Assembly: GCF_035609205.1 (NCBI RefSeq) | Contig: NZ_CP141184.1 | Span: 4,471,001-4,535,000, forward strand | DNA: 64,000 nt | Direction: 5' to 3' | DNA from: Hymenobacter sp. GOD-10R | GTDB lineage: Bacteria > Bacteroidota > Bacteroidia > Cytophagales > Hymenobacteraceae | In this document: in pieces, positions 16,140 to 24,328 of the stretch | Layout: the number at the start of each line of letters is the position of its first letter | Position numbering within the stretch: the first letter of the stretch is position 1 | Notes under the pieces: model-generated | What the model saw: the letters and a program-made list of their open reading frames with translations, nothing else | Databases searched by the model: none | What the model was told of the DNA's origin: nothing | Position numbers and translations under genes: made by a program

Positions 16140-17792
16140 CTACTTCTTAGAGTACACCTTTTCACCCGCAATCCAAGTTTGCAGCACCTTCGTGCCGCGC
16201 AATTCGGGTGCGGGTGCTTTTAGTAGGTCTTTGTCGAGCACCACGAAATCGGCCGCCATACCGGGCTGAATGCGGCCTTTTTGCTTTTCCTCAAAGGCCG
16301 CGTGGGCAGCCCACGTCGTCATGCCACGTAGCGCATCGGGGCGCGAAAGAGCGTTTTCGGGCTGGAAGCCGCCGGCTGGGTAGTTCTTGGCATCTTGGCG
16401 CGCAACGGCACTATGGAAGCCATAAAGCGGGTTGATATCTTCGACCGGAAAGTCGCTACCTAGGGCCACTTGCCCGTACTGTTTGCGTAGCTCCTCGTAG
16501 GCGTAGGCCGTCTTTAGCCGCTTCGAACCTAGCCGCTCGCCGGCCCAATACATATCGGAGGTGGCGTGTGTGGGCTGCACCGATGGCACTATTCCAAACC
16601 GGCCAAACTTCGGCATGTCGGCGGGCGTGATTACCTGCGCGTGCTCGATGCGCCAACGACGATCCTGCTGCCCTTGCAGCGCCTCTCCGTAGATATCAAG
16701 GATGATCCGGTTGGCCGAGTCGCCAATGGCGTGCGTGTTCATTTGAAACTTGCTGGCCGCTAGCTCCTTCGCTAGGGCGCGGTATTCCTTCTCAGTGGAA
16801 AGCAGAAAACCCGTTTCCTTGGGCCGGTCGGCGTAGGGCTCTACCAGGCAGGCCCCGCGCGAACCTAAGGCGCCGTCGGCGTATACTTTAAAGGAGGCAA
16901 TGGTGAGTCGGTCGCCGAAGCTAGGTCCTTTCGGTAAGTAGTAGGCGCGGTTTTCCTTGGTTGGGTTGAGCATGGTATAAAGGCGCAGCTTCAGCTTGCC
17001 TTGCTTCTGTAAGCTTTCCATTCGCTCCACATCGGCCCGGTTGAGTCCGGCATCGGCGAGGCTGGTGAGGCCTACGGCTACGCAGTTTTGTTGCCCTTGC
17101 AGCAGAGCAGCATCAGCTTCGGCGGGCGTGGGCTCCGGGATTTTATTCGAAACCAACCTCACCGCATTATCAACCAACAGTCCTGTAAGCTTACCCCGTG
17201 CGTCGCGCGTGATGGTACCGCCGCTGATAGGCGTTGTGGCCGTGACGCCAGCTAGGTCCAGCGCTTTTTGGTTGACCAAGGCCGCGTGTCCGTCTACCCG
17301 CGTGAGGAAAACTGGCACATCCGGGAAGAGCTTATCGAGCGTGTCTTTCGTGGGAAACTGCTTGGTTGGCCAGTCGTTCTGGTCCCATCCCCGCCCCGTC
17401 AGCCACGCCGCCTGCGGGTACTGCTGACGCTGGGCCGTAAGTTTGGCGACTACCTCGGGCCACGAGTTGGTACTCACCAAGTTAGCATCGCGCAAGCCTA
17501 GGGCATAGCGATAAAAGTGGCAGTGTGCATCGTAGAAGCCGGGGTAGATAAACTTACCCTGCGCATCTACCTCTTCCTTCGCTTTGTAGCGCCGGCGAAT
17601 GTCGTCAGTACTGCCTACCGCCACAAACTTGCCATCCTGCACGGCGAAGGCTTGCGCCTGCGAAAACGCCGAATCGACGGGATAGACGGTGGCGTTGAAC
17701 ACCACTAGGTCGACGGGGGTAGTGGGAGTCGTTTGGCAACCTAGCAAGCTGGCCAGCGAAAGCGGAATCAAATAGCGGACGAGATAATTCAT
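16140..17792 (-). CDS. Amidohydrolase lipoprotein (YtcJ-like)
   Basis: About 550 residues from the ATG at 17792, which begins a lipoprotein signal ending SLASLLGC; an ATG at 17813 would add seven residues. The Amidohydro_3-type fold has the N-terminal metal motif HCH in YPGFYDAHCHFYRYALG, later HAIGDSANRIILD, RIEHAQVITPADMPKF and the metal Asp in LGSDFPVEDINPL, then the closing beta domain ending PGMAADFVVLDKDLL. Members hydrolyse cyclic or exocyclic amides, for example N-substituted formamides; the substrate here is unknown. Lipid anchoring places it on the periplasmic side of a membrane. Confidence 0.9.
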   Translation of the reverse strand: MNYLVRYLIPLSLASLLGCQTTPTTPVDLVVFNATVYPVDSAFSQAQAFAVQDGKFVAVGSTDDIRRRYKAKEEVDAQGKFIYPGFYDAHCHFYRYALGLRDANLVSTNSWPEVVAKLTAQRQQYPQAAWLTGRGWDQNDWPTKQFPTKDTLDKLFPDVPVFLTRVDGHAALVNQKALDLAGVTATTPISGGTITRDARGKLTGLLVDNAVRLVSNKIPEPTPAEADAALLQGQQNCVAVGLTSLADAGLNRADVERMESLQKQGKLKLRLYTMLNPTKENRAYYLPKGPSFGDRLTIASFKVYADGALGSRGACLVEPYADRPKETGFLLSTEKEYRALAKELAASKFQMNTHAIGDSANRIILDIYGEALQGQQDRRWRIEHAQVITPADMPKFGRFGIVPSVQPTHATSDMYWAGERLGSKRLKTAYAYEELRKQYGQVALGSDFPVEDINPLYGFHSAVARQDAKNYPAGGFQPENALSRPDALRGMTTWAAHAAFEEKQKGRIQPGMAADFVVLDKDLLKAPAPELRGTKVLQTWIAGEKVYSKK

Positions 17793-17942
17793 GATGGCAA
17801 GATAAAGGCTCATGCGGGAATCCTGCTAGCTGAAGCACAAGCTCAACCGTCGTAATACAACGAAAATCAACTAGCTTTGTCCACTATGCAGACCGCCGGG
17901 GTTCGGCTGCGTCTGCGGAAGTAGGTTATCTTTTTTCCATAC

Positions 17943-19022
17943 ATGTCATCCCGCACCTATTCTCTCATGGGTCTCTGGCCCGTTATTAACCGGTGGAAAA
18001 ATTTAGTGCTTGCGGCGGTTGGGCTAGCTTTTCTGTTGAGTTTATTGGTAGCCTTTTTCCTTCCTAATATCTATCGATCTACAGCCGTATTCTATCCTAC
18101 CAATCCTGAGACAACTGACCCTGACCGCATTGTCACTGAAGGTGGGAAGCTCCAGCTAGGCGGTCGGGCCGAAGACCTCGACCGCATTATCACCATCGGT
18201 GAGTCGCAACCCGTAGCGGAGCTGATGATTCGGCGCTTCGGTCTGTACAATCATTACAAGGTAGGGTCGCCGGGCGACGAGAAGGCAGAGCAAGATGCCC
18301 TCGACACGTTTGACAAGAACCTGAATATCGTTCACAATGACCGTGATGCTATTGAGCTCACCATTGAGGATGAAGACAAGCAGTTGGCCGCACGCATGGC
18401 TAACACCCTCGTTAGCGTCATTGACTCTATCAACCAGCAGCTTACCTACGAAAACCGGCGCAGCATCATCGAACTGTACAGAGACCGGTCGGCCTTCTTG
18501 GAGAAAGAGTTTGTGCAGGCACACGATAGTTTGCTGGCAGCTCGGCGGCGGTACGGCGTATACGGCATGGACCGTGAATCGCGCTACATAGCCAAGGAAA
18601 TCATTGAGATGGAAGCAGAACTGCGGCGGGCCGAAGGCGAAGGCAACAGCGGCAAAGCAGCCGGTTTGCGCCGGGCACTAAAAGGCCTTACGCAAGCTGA
18701 CGGTGGCAACGTTTATAACCTAGAAAGCTATACCAAAGGGCTGGACCTCATCACTGGCTTGTATAGCCGTTTCAACGACGTACAGACTCGCTTGCAAGTA
18801 GCACGTGGTGCCTACGAAACGGCACGCTTAGCCATCAGCAGCCGTATTTCATCTATCTACATTGTTCAGAAAGCTTTCCCAGCGACCAAAAAGGCCAAGC
18901 CCGTTCGTTCCCTAATCGTGGTATCGTCGGTACTGATTACGCTGGTATTGTCCATCATCTTCATCACCTTACTCGAGCTATACCGCGGCAACCTAGGTCT
19001 GAGCCGTCTGCGCAAGGTGTAA
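17943..19022 (+). CDS. Wzz/GumC-like polysaccharide chain-length protein
   Basis: A 359-residue polysaccharide co-polymerase-type protein without a tyrosine-kinase domain. The first transmembrane helix (about residues 21-45) is followed by IYRSTAVFYPTNPETTDPD, typical of the Wzz fold. A long periplasmic coiled-coil region has RSAFLEKEFVQAHDSLLAARRRYG, and before the second helix (about 323-346) is a proline-rich stretch, KAFPATKKAKPVRSLIV, as in Wzz proteins. It would set polymer length together with a polymerase. The next gene, an O-antigen ligase/polymerase, follows on the same strand after 71 bp containing a small hairpin (19041-19071). Confidence 0.87.
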   Translation: MSSRTYSLMGLWPVINRWKNLVLAAVGLAFLLSLLVAFFLPNIYRSTAVFYPTNPETTDPDRIVTEGGKLQLGGRAEDLDRIITIGESQPVAELMIRRFGLYNHYKVGSPGDEKAEQDALDTFDKNLNIVHNDRDAIELTIEDEDKQLAARMANTLVSVIDSINQQLTYENRRSIIELYRDRSAFLEKEFVQAHDSLLAARRRYGVYGMDRESRYIAKEIIEMEAELRRAEGEGNSGKAAGLRRALKGLTQADGGNVYNLESYTKGLDLITGLYSRFNDVQTRLQVARGAYETARLAISSRISSIYIVQKAFPATKKAKPVRSLIVVSSVLITLVLSIIFITLLELYRGNLGLSRLRKV

Positions 19023-19093
19023 TGTTTTCCGTTGGTAGTTAGGCGGGCAGTGCGTGTGCACCAACCCGCCTGCGTGATTGGCAGCTAAATTCT

Positions 19094-20569
19094 ATGGAAG
19101 TATCTCCCAACCGAGCCGCGGCATTTTTAGCGAGTCTGCACCCGCGTAATAACGCGCAGCGCCTGTTTGCGGTATTTATCGGGGTGTTGATGGTAAGTGG
19201 CGCTGGCCTTATTCTTACCGGCTCGCTCGCCTGGCTGGGGATACCGGCTGCCTTGCTCGGCTTTATCGTGCTGCTGGCCGATTGGCGGTGGGTGTATTAC
19301 ATGCTGCTGCTCACGCTCGCTTTTTCCCGCGAGATTTCGCTGCCAGGAGGTTTGAGCATGGATGTACCCTCCGAGCCGCTCATGCTGCTGCTGCTGGGCT
19401 GCTTCGGCGTGAATCTCCTGCTAGGCCGCAGTGGCGTTACGGCACGCTATTGGGCGCATCCATTAGTTATCATCTTGGGGCTGATGCTGCTGTGGGCAAG
19501 TGTCTCCGCCTTTTCCTCGGTCGATTCTACGAAATCCATCAAGTACCTGCTTGCCAAGACGTGGTACATTGGTCCGTTCGTGTTTGTGACACTAAACATC
19601 GTGCAGCGGCCCGCTGATTTGTGGCGCTTGGTGGCGTTCTACGTAGTAGGGGCCTCTGTTACGGTCGTGTATACTGCCATCCGGCATGCGGGGCACGGTT
19701 TCGCCTTCGATGCCATCAACCCTTCTATTCAGCCGTTTTACCTCAACCACGTTATTTATGCGGCAGTGCTTGCGCTGCTGCTCCCTTACACGTTCTATGC
19801 CGCACGCTCCACGCCGCCCGGCCTGAAACGTACTGCTTGGAAAGCGGCCCAGTGGCTATTGTTGTTTGGTGTTCTTCTCTCGTACACGCGTGCCTCTATC
19901 CTAGCTTTGCCACTGGCGGGCTTTTTCTACCTAGCTATTCGGTGGCGGCTAACGGCTCTCGTGCTGATTGGAGCAGCAATAGCAGCGCTGAGCGGCGCTC
20001 TGTACTTTGTTCACCAGAACAACTACATGCTGTACGCGCCAGATTACGAGAAAACAATCTTCTACGGCAAGGACTTCGAGAAGCACCTAGAGGCTACGTA
20101 CAAACTGGAAGACCTCTCCGGTATGGAGCGCCTCTACCGTTGGGTAGCCGCTGCGCGCATGATCAGTGAGAAGCCCATTACGGGTAGCGGGCCGGCTACT
20201 TTTTACCCTGAGTACAAGCGCTATACCGTTAAGAGCTTCCGTACCTACGTTAGCGACAACCCGGAACACTCGACTACGCACAACTACTTTTTGCTTCAGC
20301 TAGCCGAGCAAGGCCTTCCGGGTTTCCTGCTTTTTGCCACCCTGATGAGTACCGCGCTGCTGATGGTGCAGCGCCTCTATCACCACAGCCACTCGCTCGA
20401 AAACCGGCGCGTGGTGCTGGCCGCCGGACTGTCTTTGTTTATCATCATCTTCCACCTGCTGCTAAACGAGGTCATTGAAGTTGATAAAATCGGCTCGTTC
20501 TTCTTTATCGGCCTAGCCGTTTTGATGCGCGCTGAGGAGTGGATCGAAAAAGAGCAGTTGAGTGCTTAG
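19094..20569 (+). CDS. O-antigen ligase / Wzy-family membrane protein
   Basis: A 491-residue polytopic protein with about 11 hydrophobic segments and the Wzy_C domain. The family pattern LLSYTRASILALPLAGFFYL lies before a large periplasmic loop containing YRWVAAARMISEKPITGSGPATFYPEY, followed by TTHNYFLLQLAEQGLPGFLLF. Proteins of this type either ligate O-antigen to lipid A-core or polymerise polysaccharide repeat units. The adjacent Wzz-like gene favours a role in exopolysaccharide or O-antigen assembly. No glycosyltransferase or flippase gene is in the immediate neighbourhood. Confidence 0.87.
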   Translation: MEVSPNRAAAFLASLHPRNNAQRLFAVFIGVLMVSGAGLILTGSLAWLGIPAALLGFIVLLADWRWVYYMLLLTLAFSREISLPGGLSMDVPSEPLMLLLLGCFGVNLLLGRSGVTARYWAHPLVIILGLMLLWASVSAFSSVDSTKSIKYLLAKTWYIGPFVFVTLNIVQRPADLWRLVAFYVVGASVTVVYTAIRHAGHGFAFDAINPSIQPFYLNHVIYAAVLALLLPYTFYAARSTPPGLKRTAWKAAQWLLLFGVLLSYTRASILALPLAGFFYLAIRWRLTALVLIGAAIAALSGALYFVHQNNYMLYAPDYEKTIFYGKDFEKHLEATYKLEDLSGMERLYRWVAAARMISEKPITGSGPATFYPEYKRYTVKSFRTYVSDNPEHSTTHNYFLLQLAEQGLPGFLLFATLMSTALLMVQRLYHHSHSLENRRVVLAAGLSLFIIIFHLLLNEVIEVDKIGSFFFIGLAVLMRAEEWIEKEQLSA

Positions 20570-20593
20570 AAGGTATTCGCACTAGCTCTAGAA

Positions 20594-20682
20594 CGCTGTA
20601 GAGACGCATACTTGCGTCTCGTCGTTGAACAAAATCGTTGTTGCGGCGCGGACGATAGACGCAAGTATGCGCCTCTACAGCG
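20594..20682. repeat. Intergenic inverted repeat (family D)
   Basis: Arms 20594-20619 and 20657-20682, 26 nt each, match with a single mismatch (CGCTGTAGAGACGCATACTT on the left). The loop is 37 nt. The TGTAGAGACGCATACTTGCGTCT motif resembles dispersed repeats known from Bacteroidota and cyanobacteria (from memory). It lies between convergent genes. Confidence 0.8.
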
Positions 20683-20700
20683 CTCAAGCACGTAAAAAGC

Positions 20701-21939
20701 TTACTTAAATCGGCAGCTCAGGATTGTAATATCGTCGGAGAAACTGGCGCCTTTAGTGTTGAAATCTTTGATTTCCTTGAGCAATTCGCGGTGTAGGGTT
20801 GGCAACGGCAAGTAGTTATTTTTCCGTAAGAAAGCGAGCACGCCCTCCTCCCCAAACTCTCCTTCAGCTTCGTCAAATACCTCCGTCAGCCCGTCGGTGT
20901 ACGTGAGCAGCAAGGAACGCAACGGCACTTGCACCCGGTGGGTGTGCAGGAATGGTAGCTCCTCGAAAATACCAAGCATGGTTGTCCCCTCTGAAAGCAG
21001 CTGATGATCATCCGTGTCGGAGAGCAGAATGGCGGAGTTGTGGCCGGCGTTTACGTACTCTAGCTCCCGAGTGGCACGGTTGTAAATCCCGAAAAAGGCC
21101 GTAATGAACTTCTCCGAGACGGCGTTGCGGTAAATCAGGTTGTTCAGCTCGCTCACTACGGTACCTAGCTCGGCCTGCTGCCGCAACAAGGTGCGCAGCC
21201 CAGCCTGGAAGTTCGACATCAGCAAGGATGCTGGCACGCCCTTACCCGATACATCAGCGACGCAGAACAGAAACCGTTGTGTATCAATAGGAACCACATC
21301 GTAGTAGTCGCCACCAATGGCAGTGTGCGGCACGTAGCTAGCATGTACGGCTACATGCTTGTCGTTGGGCAAACTGCGGGGGAAGAGCATGGTCTGCACT
21401 TCCTGCGCAATCTCAATCTCCTTGCGAATGGCGGCGGCTTCTACGCGCTGCCGAGCCAAGCGGCGGTTCTCAATGGCCCCAATCAGGATATTGCTAAGCG
21501 TTTCCAGGAACTTGGTTGCTTCCTCATTCACGTAGTCTTCGTGCACATTGCCGATAAGCACATAGGCCATCACTTCGCCGTTGTTGACCACTGGAATTAC
21601 CATCTCTAGCTTCTCCCATTCCTGGCTCAGCCGCAAGCTAGCTATCTGGCACGGACTCCCGGTACAGCTCTGCTGCACCACATCCGGCAGCGGAATTCGC
21701 CGGAAGTCTGGCAGCCCAGCGCCAAACGAAACTACACAAAGCCAGTCGTTTTCCTCTTTCACATACAGAACCAACCGACGAATATTGAGCTGACCTAGCA
21801 GCGTAAACTGAAAGATCTTATACAAAGCATCTTCAGTCGGATCGTGGTTGATGGCCTGGGTGATTTCCAGCAAAGCGCTCAACTCTCGCTCCTTTAGAAA
21901 CAGCCTCTTTTCAGGTGACACAGCGCGTGGGGTAGACAT
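20701..21939 (-). CDS. GAF-SpoIIE (PP2C-type) serine phosphatase
   Basis: A 412-residue regulatory phosphatase. Residues about 15-30 are a helix, about 30-175 form a GAF-like sensor domain (EDALYKIFQFTLLGQLNIRRLVLYV), residues about 176-200 form a coiled linker containing IRKEIEIAQEVQTMLFP, and residues about 205-412 are the PP2C/SpoIIE domain with metal motifs IGGDYYDV and CVADVSGKGVPASLL. Such proteins dephosphorylate anti-sigma-factor antagonists or similar targets in partner-switching pathways. No partner gene (STAS or HATPase_c_2) lies next to it. It is cytoplasmic, without membrane segments. Confidence 0.9.
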   Translation of the reverse strand: MSTPRAVSPEKRLFLKERELSALLEITQAINHDPTEDALYKIFQFTLLGQLNIRRLVLYVKEENDWLCVVSFGAGLPDFRRIPLPDVVQQSCTGSPCQIASLRLSQEWEKLEMVIPVVNNGEVMAYVLIGNVHEDYVNEEATKFLETLSNILIGAIENRRLARQRVEAAAIRKEIEIAQEVQTMLFPRSLPNDKHVAVHASYVPHTAIGGDYYDVVPIDTQRFLFCVADVSGKGVPASLLMSNFQAGLRTLLRQQAELGTVVSELNNLIYRNAVSEKFITAFFGIYNRATRELEYVNAGHNSAILLSDTDDHQLLSEGTTMLGIFEELPFLHTHRVQVPLRSLLLTYTDGLTEVFDEAEGEFGEEGVLAFLRKNNYLPLPTLHRELLKEIKDFNTKGASFSDDITILSCRFK

Positions 21940-22107
21940 AGGGAAATGACCGTAGCGTTAAGGGGTAGCTAGCTCACACGGAGAATAACCGGCGTCCAAT
22001 AACTAACTTTTTAAACGATAAAGAACAAAGGGGGGCTTAACGATGACTACCGGCATACGGTAGTTTCCGGACAACGTAGCTCCTGCGTATACGTGGACAA
22101 CTTCGTT

Positions 22108-23307
22108 TTAGTCCTTTATCAGCGTTTTGGGGTCGTAGGCGTCGCGTAAGCCATTGCCAAGCAGGTTGAAACTTAGCACCAGCAAGCTGATAGCTAGCCC
22201 TGGCAGTAGCGTGAGCCACAAGCCAGCTTCCGTCCCAAGCAGTTGAAAGCCTTCGTTAACCATAAGTCCCCAAGAGGGCGCTGGTGGTTGCACACCTAGC
22301 CCTAGGAAACTTAAACCAGCTTCCAACAAGATGGCCGCCGCGAAGTTGCTCGTTGCAATTACGATGAGCGGGCCCGTCATGTTGGGTAATAGATGCCGCA
22401 CGATAAGCCGCGTTTGCGACAAACCGAGCACTCGCCCGGCCTCGACGAAGGTAGTAGTGCGCAAGCTCAGCATCTGCCCGCGCACCACGCGCGCCACATC
22501 AACCCACATCGTAAGGCCCACGGCCACAAAGGACGTCCAAACGCCTTTGCTATCCAGAGCCAGGGAAATGGCAATGACGAGCATGATGCCTGGAATGCTC
22601 CACACCACCGTCATCACGCCGAGCAGTAAGCTATCCACCCAGCCGCCTACGTAGCCCGCCAAGGCCCCAACAGCCATGCCGAGCGCCAAAGAAATCAGCA
22701 CCGCAACCAGACCGATACCAAGCGAAATTCGGGTACCTAGCAGCAAGCGGCTCAGCTCATCGCGCCCGGCTTTGTCGGTGCCGAGCCAGTAGGAGCGCTT
22801 CACAATGCGTTCTTCCGCAATGATGCGTTGCAGCGCCGCCCTAGGTCCGGTCTGACCGGCTAGCTGCGACAATGCATAATGGCGGGACTGATCGGCTAAG
22901 GCGCTATGATTGCGATAGGGCGTTACCTCCACCGAGTCGCCGCGGAATTGGTAGCTGCTGATCGGCAGTTCCTGGAAGCGTGGCTCACGACCTCCCCACC
23001 AGATAGTGAAAGGATTATCAGCGGCGGCCGAACGCGTTGATTCAGCCAGTGGTAGCCGCAAGATGGTAGCCGTAAAGCCGGGCGCTTCCTTCTGCAGCTG
23101 CACAATGCCGTTGTTCGCCTCCGGTGAGTTGTCGGGCAGAATCCAGTAGCCGGCCAGCGCGACCAGCGTGCACAGCACAATAAACGCCAGCCCAGCCATG
23201 GCCGGCCGGTTTTGCAGTAGCCGCTGCCGTACGTAGTAGCTTGGTGGCCGCGCCGGCGGTAGCACCGAAGTGGGCACAGACACGGGAGCAGGAACAACGG
23301 TGCTCAT
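22108..23307 (-). CDS. ABC transporter permease, DppC/OppC family, with periplasmic insertion
   Basis: A 399-residue binding-protein-dependent permease. A Pro-rich cytoplasmic N-terminus and TM1 (about residues 36-56) precede an insertion of about 110 residues (FTIWWGGREPRFQELPISSY within it) before the canonical start of the OppC core at YWLGTDKAGRDELSRLLLGT. The core has the EAA loop FVEAGRVLGLSQTRLIVRHL, which contacts the ATPase, and ends NLLGNGLRDAYDPK. Family members move peptides or nickel inward. No partner permease, ATPase or solute-binding gene is adjacent. The gene starts 2 nt after the small predicted winged-helix gene and is probably co-transcribed with it. Confidence 0.88.
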   Translation of the reverse strand: MSTVVPAPVSVPTSVLPPARPPSYYVRQRLLQNRPAMAGLAFIVLCTLVALAGYWILPDNSPEANNGIVQLQKEAPGFTATILRLPLAESTRSAAADNPFTIWWGGREPRFQELPISSYQFRGDSVEVTPYRNHSALADQSRHYALSQLAGQTGPRAALQRIIAEERIVKRSYWLGTDKAGRDELSRLLLGTRISLGIGLVAVLISLALGMAVGALAGYVGGWVDSLLLGVMTVVWSIPGIMLVIAISLALDSKGVWTSFVAVGLTMWVDVARVVRGQMLSLRTTTFVEAGRVLGLSQTRLIVRHLLPNMTGPLIVIATSNFAAAILLEAGLSFLGLGVQPPAPSWGLMVNEGFQLLGTEAGLWLTLLPGLAISLLVLSFNLLGNGLRDAYDPKTLIKD

Positions 23308-23309
23308 GG

Positions 23310-23570
23310 CTAGCGGGTATTGTGCTCCAGCAACCCAGCTTTAGACGCCAAAAAGTAGCAGTCGCGGACGATAGCGCCGAAGGAGGTCGACTCGTACGCT
23401 TGTTCGGTATCCGGATCAGGGTAGAAACACTTCACATAGCCTTGCTCCAGCAACTCGCGCAAGTGCTGCTCCAGTACGGCTGGAGCGAGCTTGGTACGCT
23501 GGGCTAGGTCGCGAAAGGCAGTAACGAAATACAGCTCGTCAAGAATGTCAAATTCGGGGTCGGTCACGGT
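23310..23570 (-). CDS. Small hypothetical protein, possibly winged-helix
   Basis: I do not recognise the gene by name. The frame is open from a TTG at 23639, but a GTG at 23570 (VTDPEFDILDELYFV) starts the ordered part and gives 86 residues. The pattern of three helices and a wing (FDILDELYFVTAF, LAQRTKLAPAVLEQHLRELLEQGYVKCFYPD) looks like a winged helix that would bind DNA or a protein. It is followed after 2 nt by the OppC-like permease and preceded by the cytochrome c gene, so the three may be one transcript. The start is uncertain. Confidence 0.6.
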   Translation of the reverse strand, partial: TVTDPEFDILDELYFVTAFRDLAQRTKLAPAVLEQHLRELLEQGYVKCFYPDPDTEQAYESTSFGAIVRDCYFLASKAGLLEHNTR

Positions 23571-23646
23571 AGAAGGTAGTCGGCGGTAGGTAAGCAAAGG
23601 TAGGACGGTGCGTCGGAATTGCGAACCGCCCAACAGCAAGTGCAGG

Positions 23647-24177
23647 CTAATTGGCTATTACGCCCGCAGTTGCAAAGGAAGATGTCTTCCCACTTTCTAC
23701 CTCCAAGTACTTCACAATGTTTTTGACCTCCGCGTCGGAAAGCTGAAAGCTAGGCATCTGCTGCTTCTGGTATTGGTTGAACAGCTTCACGGCGTATTCG
23801 TCGCCGGAGGCCACAACTTTACTGGAGTTCTTCACCCACGGAAGAAGCCAAGAAAGGGGCCGACGCTTGGTGATGTCTTTCAAAGCGGGCCCTACGACCA
23901 CATCATTTACCGCATGGCACTGCGCGCAGTTGTTTTTAAATAAAGCATCACCGGCCGTTACCACAGCTAGGTCTTCACTCGACAATGTATCCGAAACCGC
24001 ATGCTCTTGTAGTGCGACCGAGGCGTTTGTCATGGCCATCGTATCGAGCACTACTGCCTCGCTAAACGGTGTTTCTTGTGTATCGAGCAGCCCCGCCCCT
24101 GCAAACACTACCACCCCAACCAAACAAACCAATAGTGCAATCAAGAAGGAGAACATTCCGAGGGCAAACTTTGACAT
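23647..24177 (-). CDS. Membrane-anchored mono-heme cytochrome c
   Basis: A 176-residue protein. An N-terminal hydrophobic helix (residues about 6-30) serves as uncleaved anchor or signal. After a linker rich in Ala, Thr, Ser and Val (about 35-75), the class I cytochrome domain starts at AGDALFKNNCAQCHAVND: Cys84, Cys87 and His88 bind heme c, and Met141 in QQMPSFQLSDAEVKNIVKYL is the expected sixth ligand. It would carry electrons in the periplasm to a terminal oxidase or another acceptor. The domain resembles those fused to or serving alternative complex III or caa3 oxidases in Bacteroidota, but no oxidase gene is nearby. Confidence 0.9.
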   Translation of the reverse strand: MSKFALGMFSFLIALLVCLVGVVVFAGAGLLDTQETPFSEAVVLDTMAMTNASVALQEHAVSDTLSSEDLAVVTAGDALFKNNCAQCHAVNDVVVGPALKDITKRRPLSWLLPWVKNSSKVVASGDEYAVKLFNQYQKQQMPSFQLSDAEVKNIVKYLEVESGKTSSFATAGVIAN

Positions 24178-24328
24178 GATCGTGGGGTTTTAAGGTGAAT
24201 GAGGAACACCAGAAAAGTACCAGCGGCACGGCAGAAGCTCAACTAATTTGCCTTATTTATTTTATTACTTTCCTCTTATACCCTCCCTTTTTAATCCTAA
24301 TCTATCAGGTACATAGTAGCCCTACTAG

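Noticed and set aside
23571..23639. TTG start for the small winged-helix-like protein
   Set aside because: The added 23 residues are Arg/Leu-rich without pattern; the GTG at 23570 begins the ordered part.
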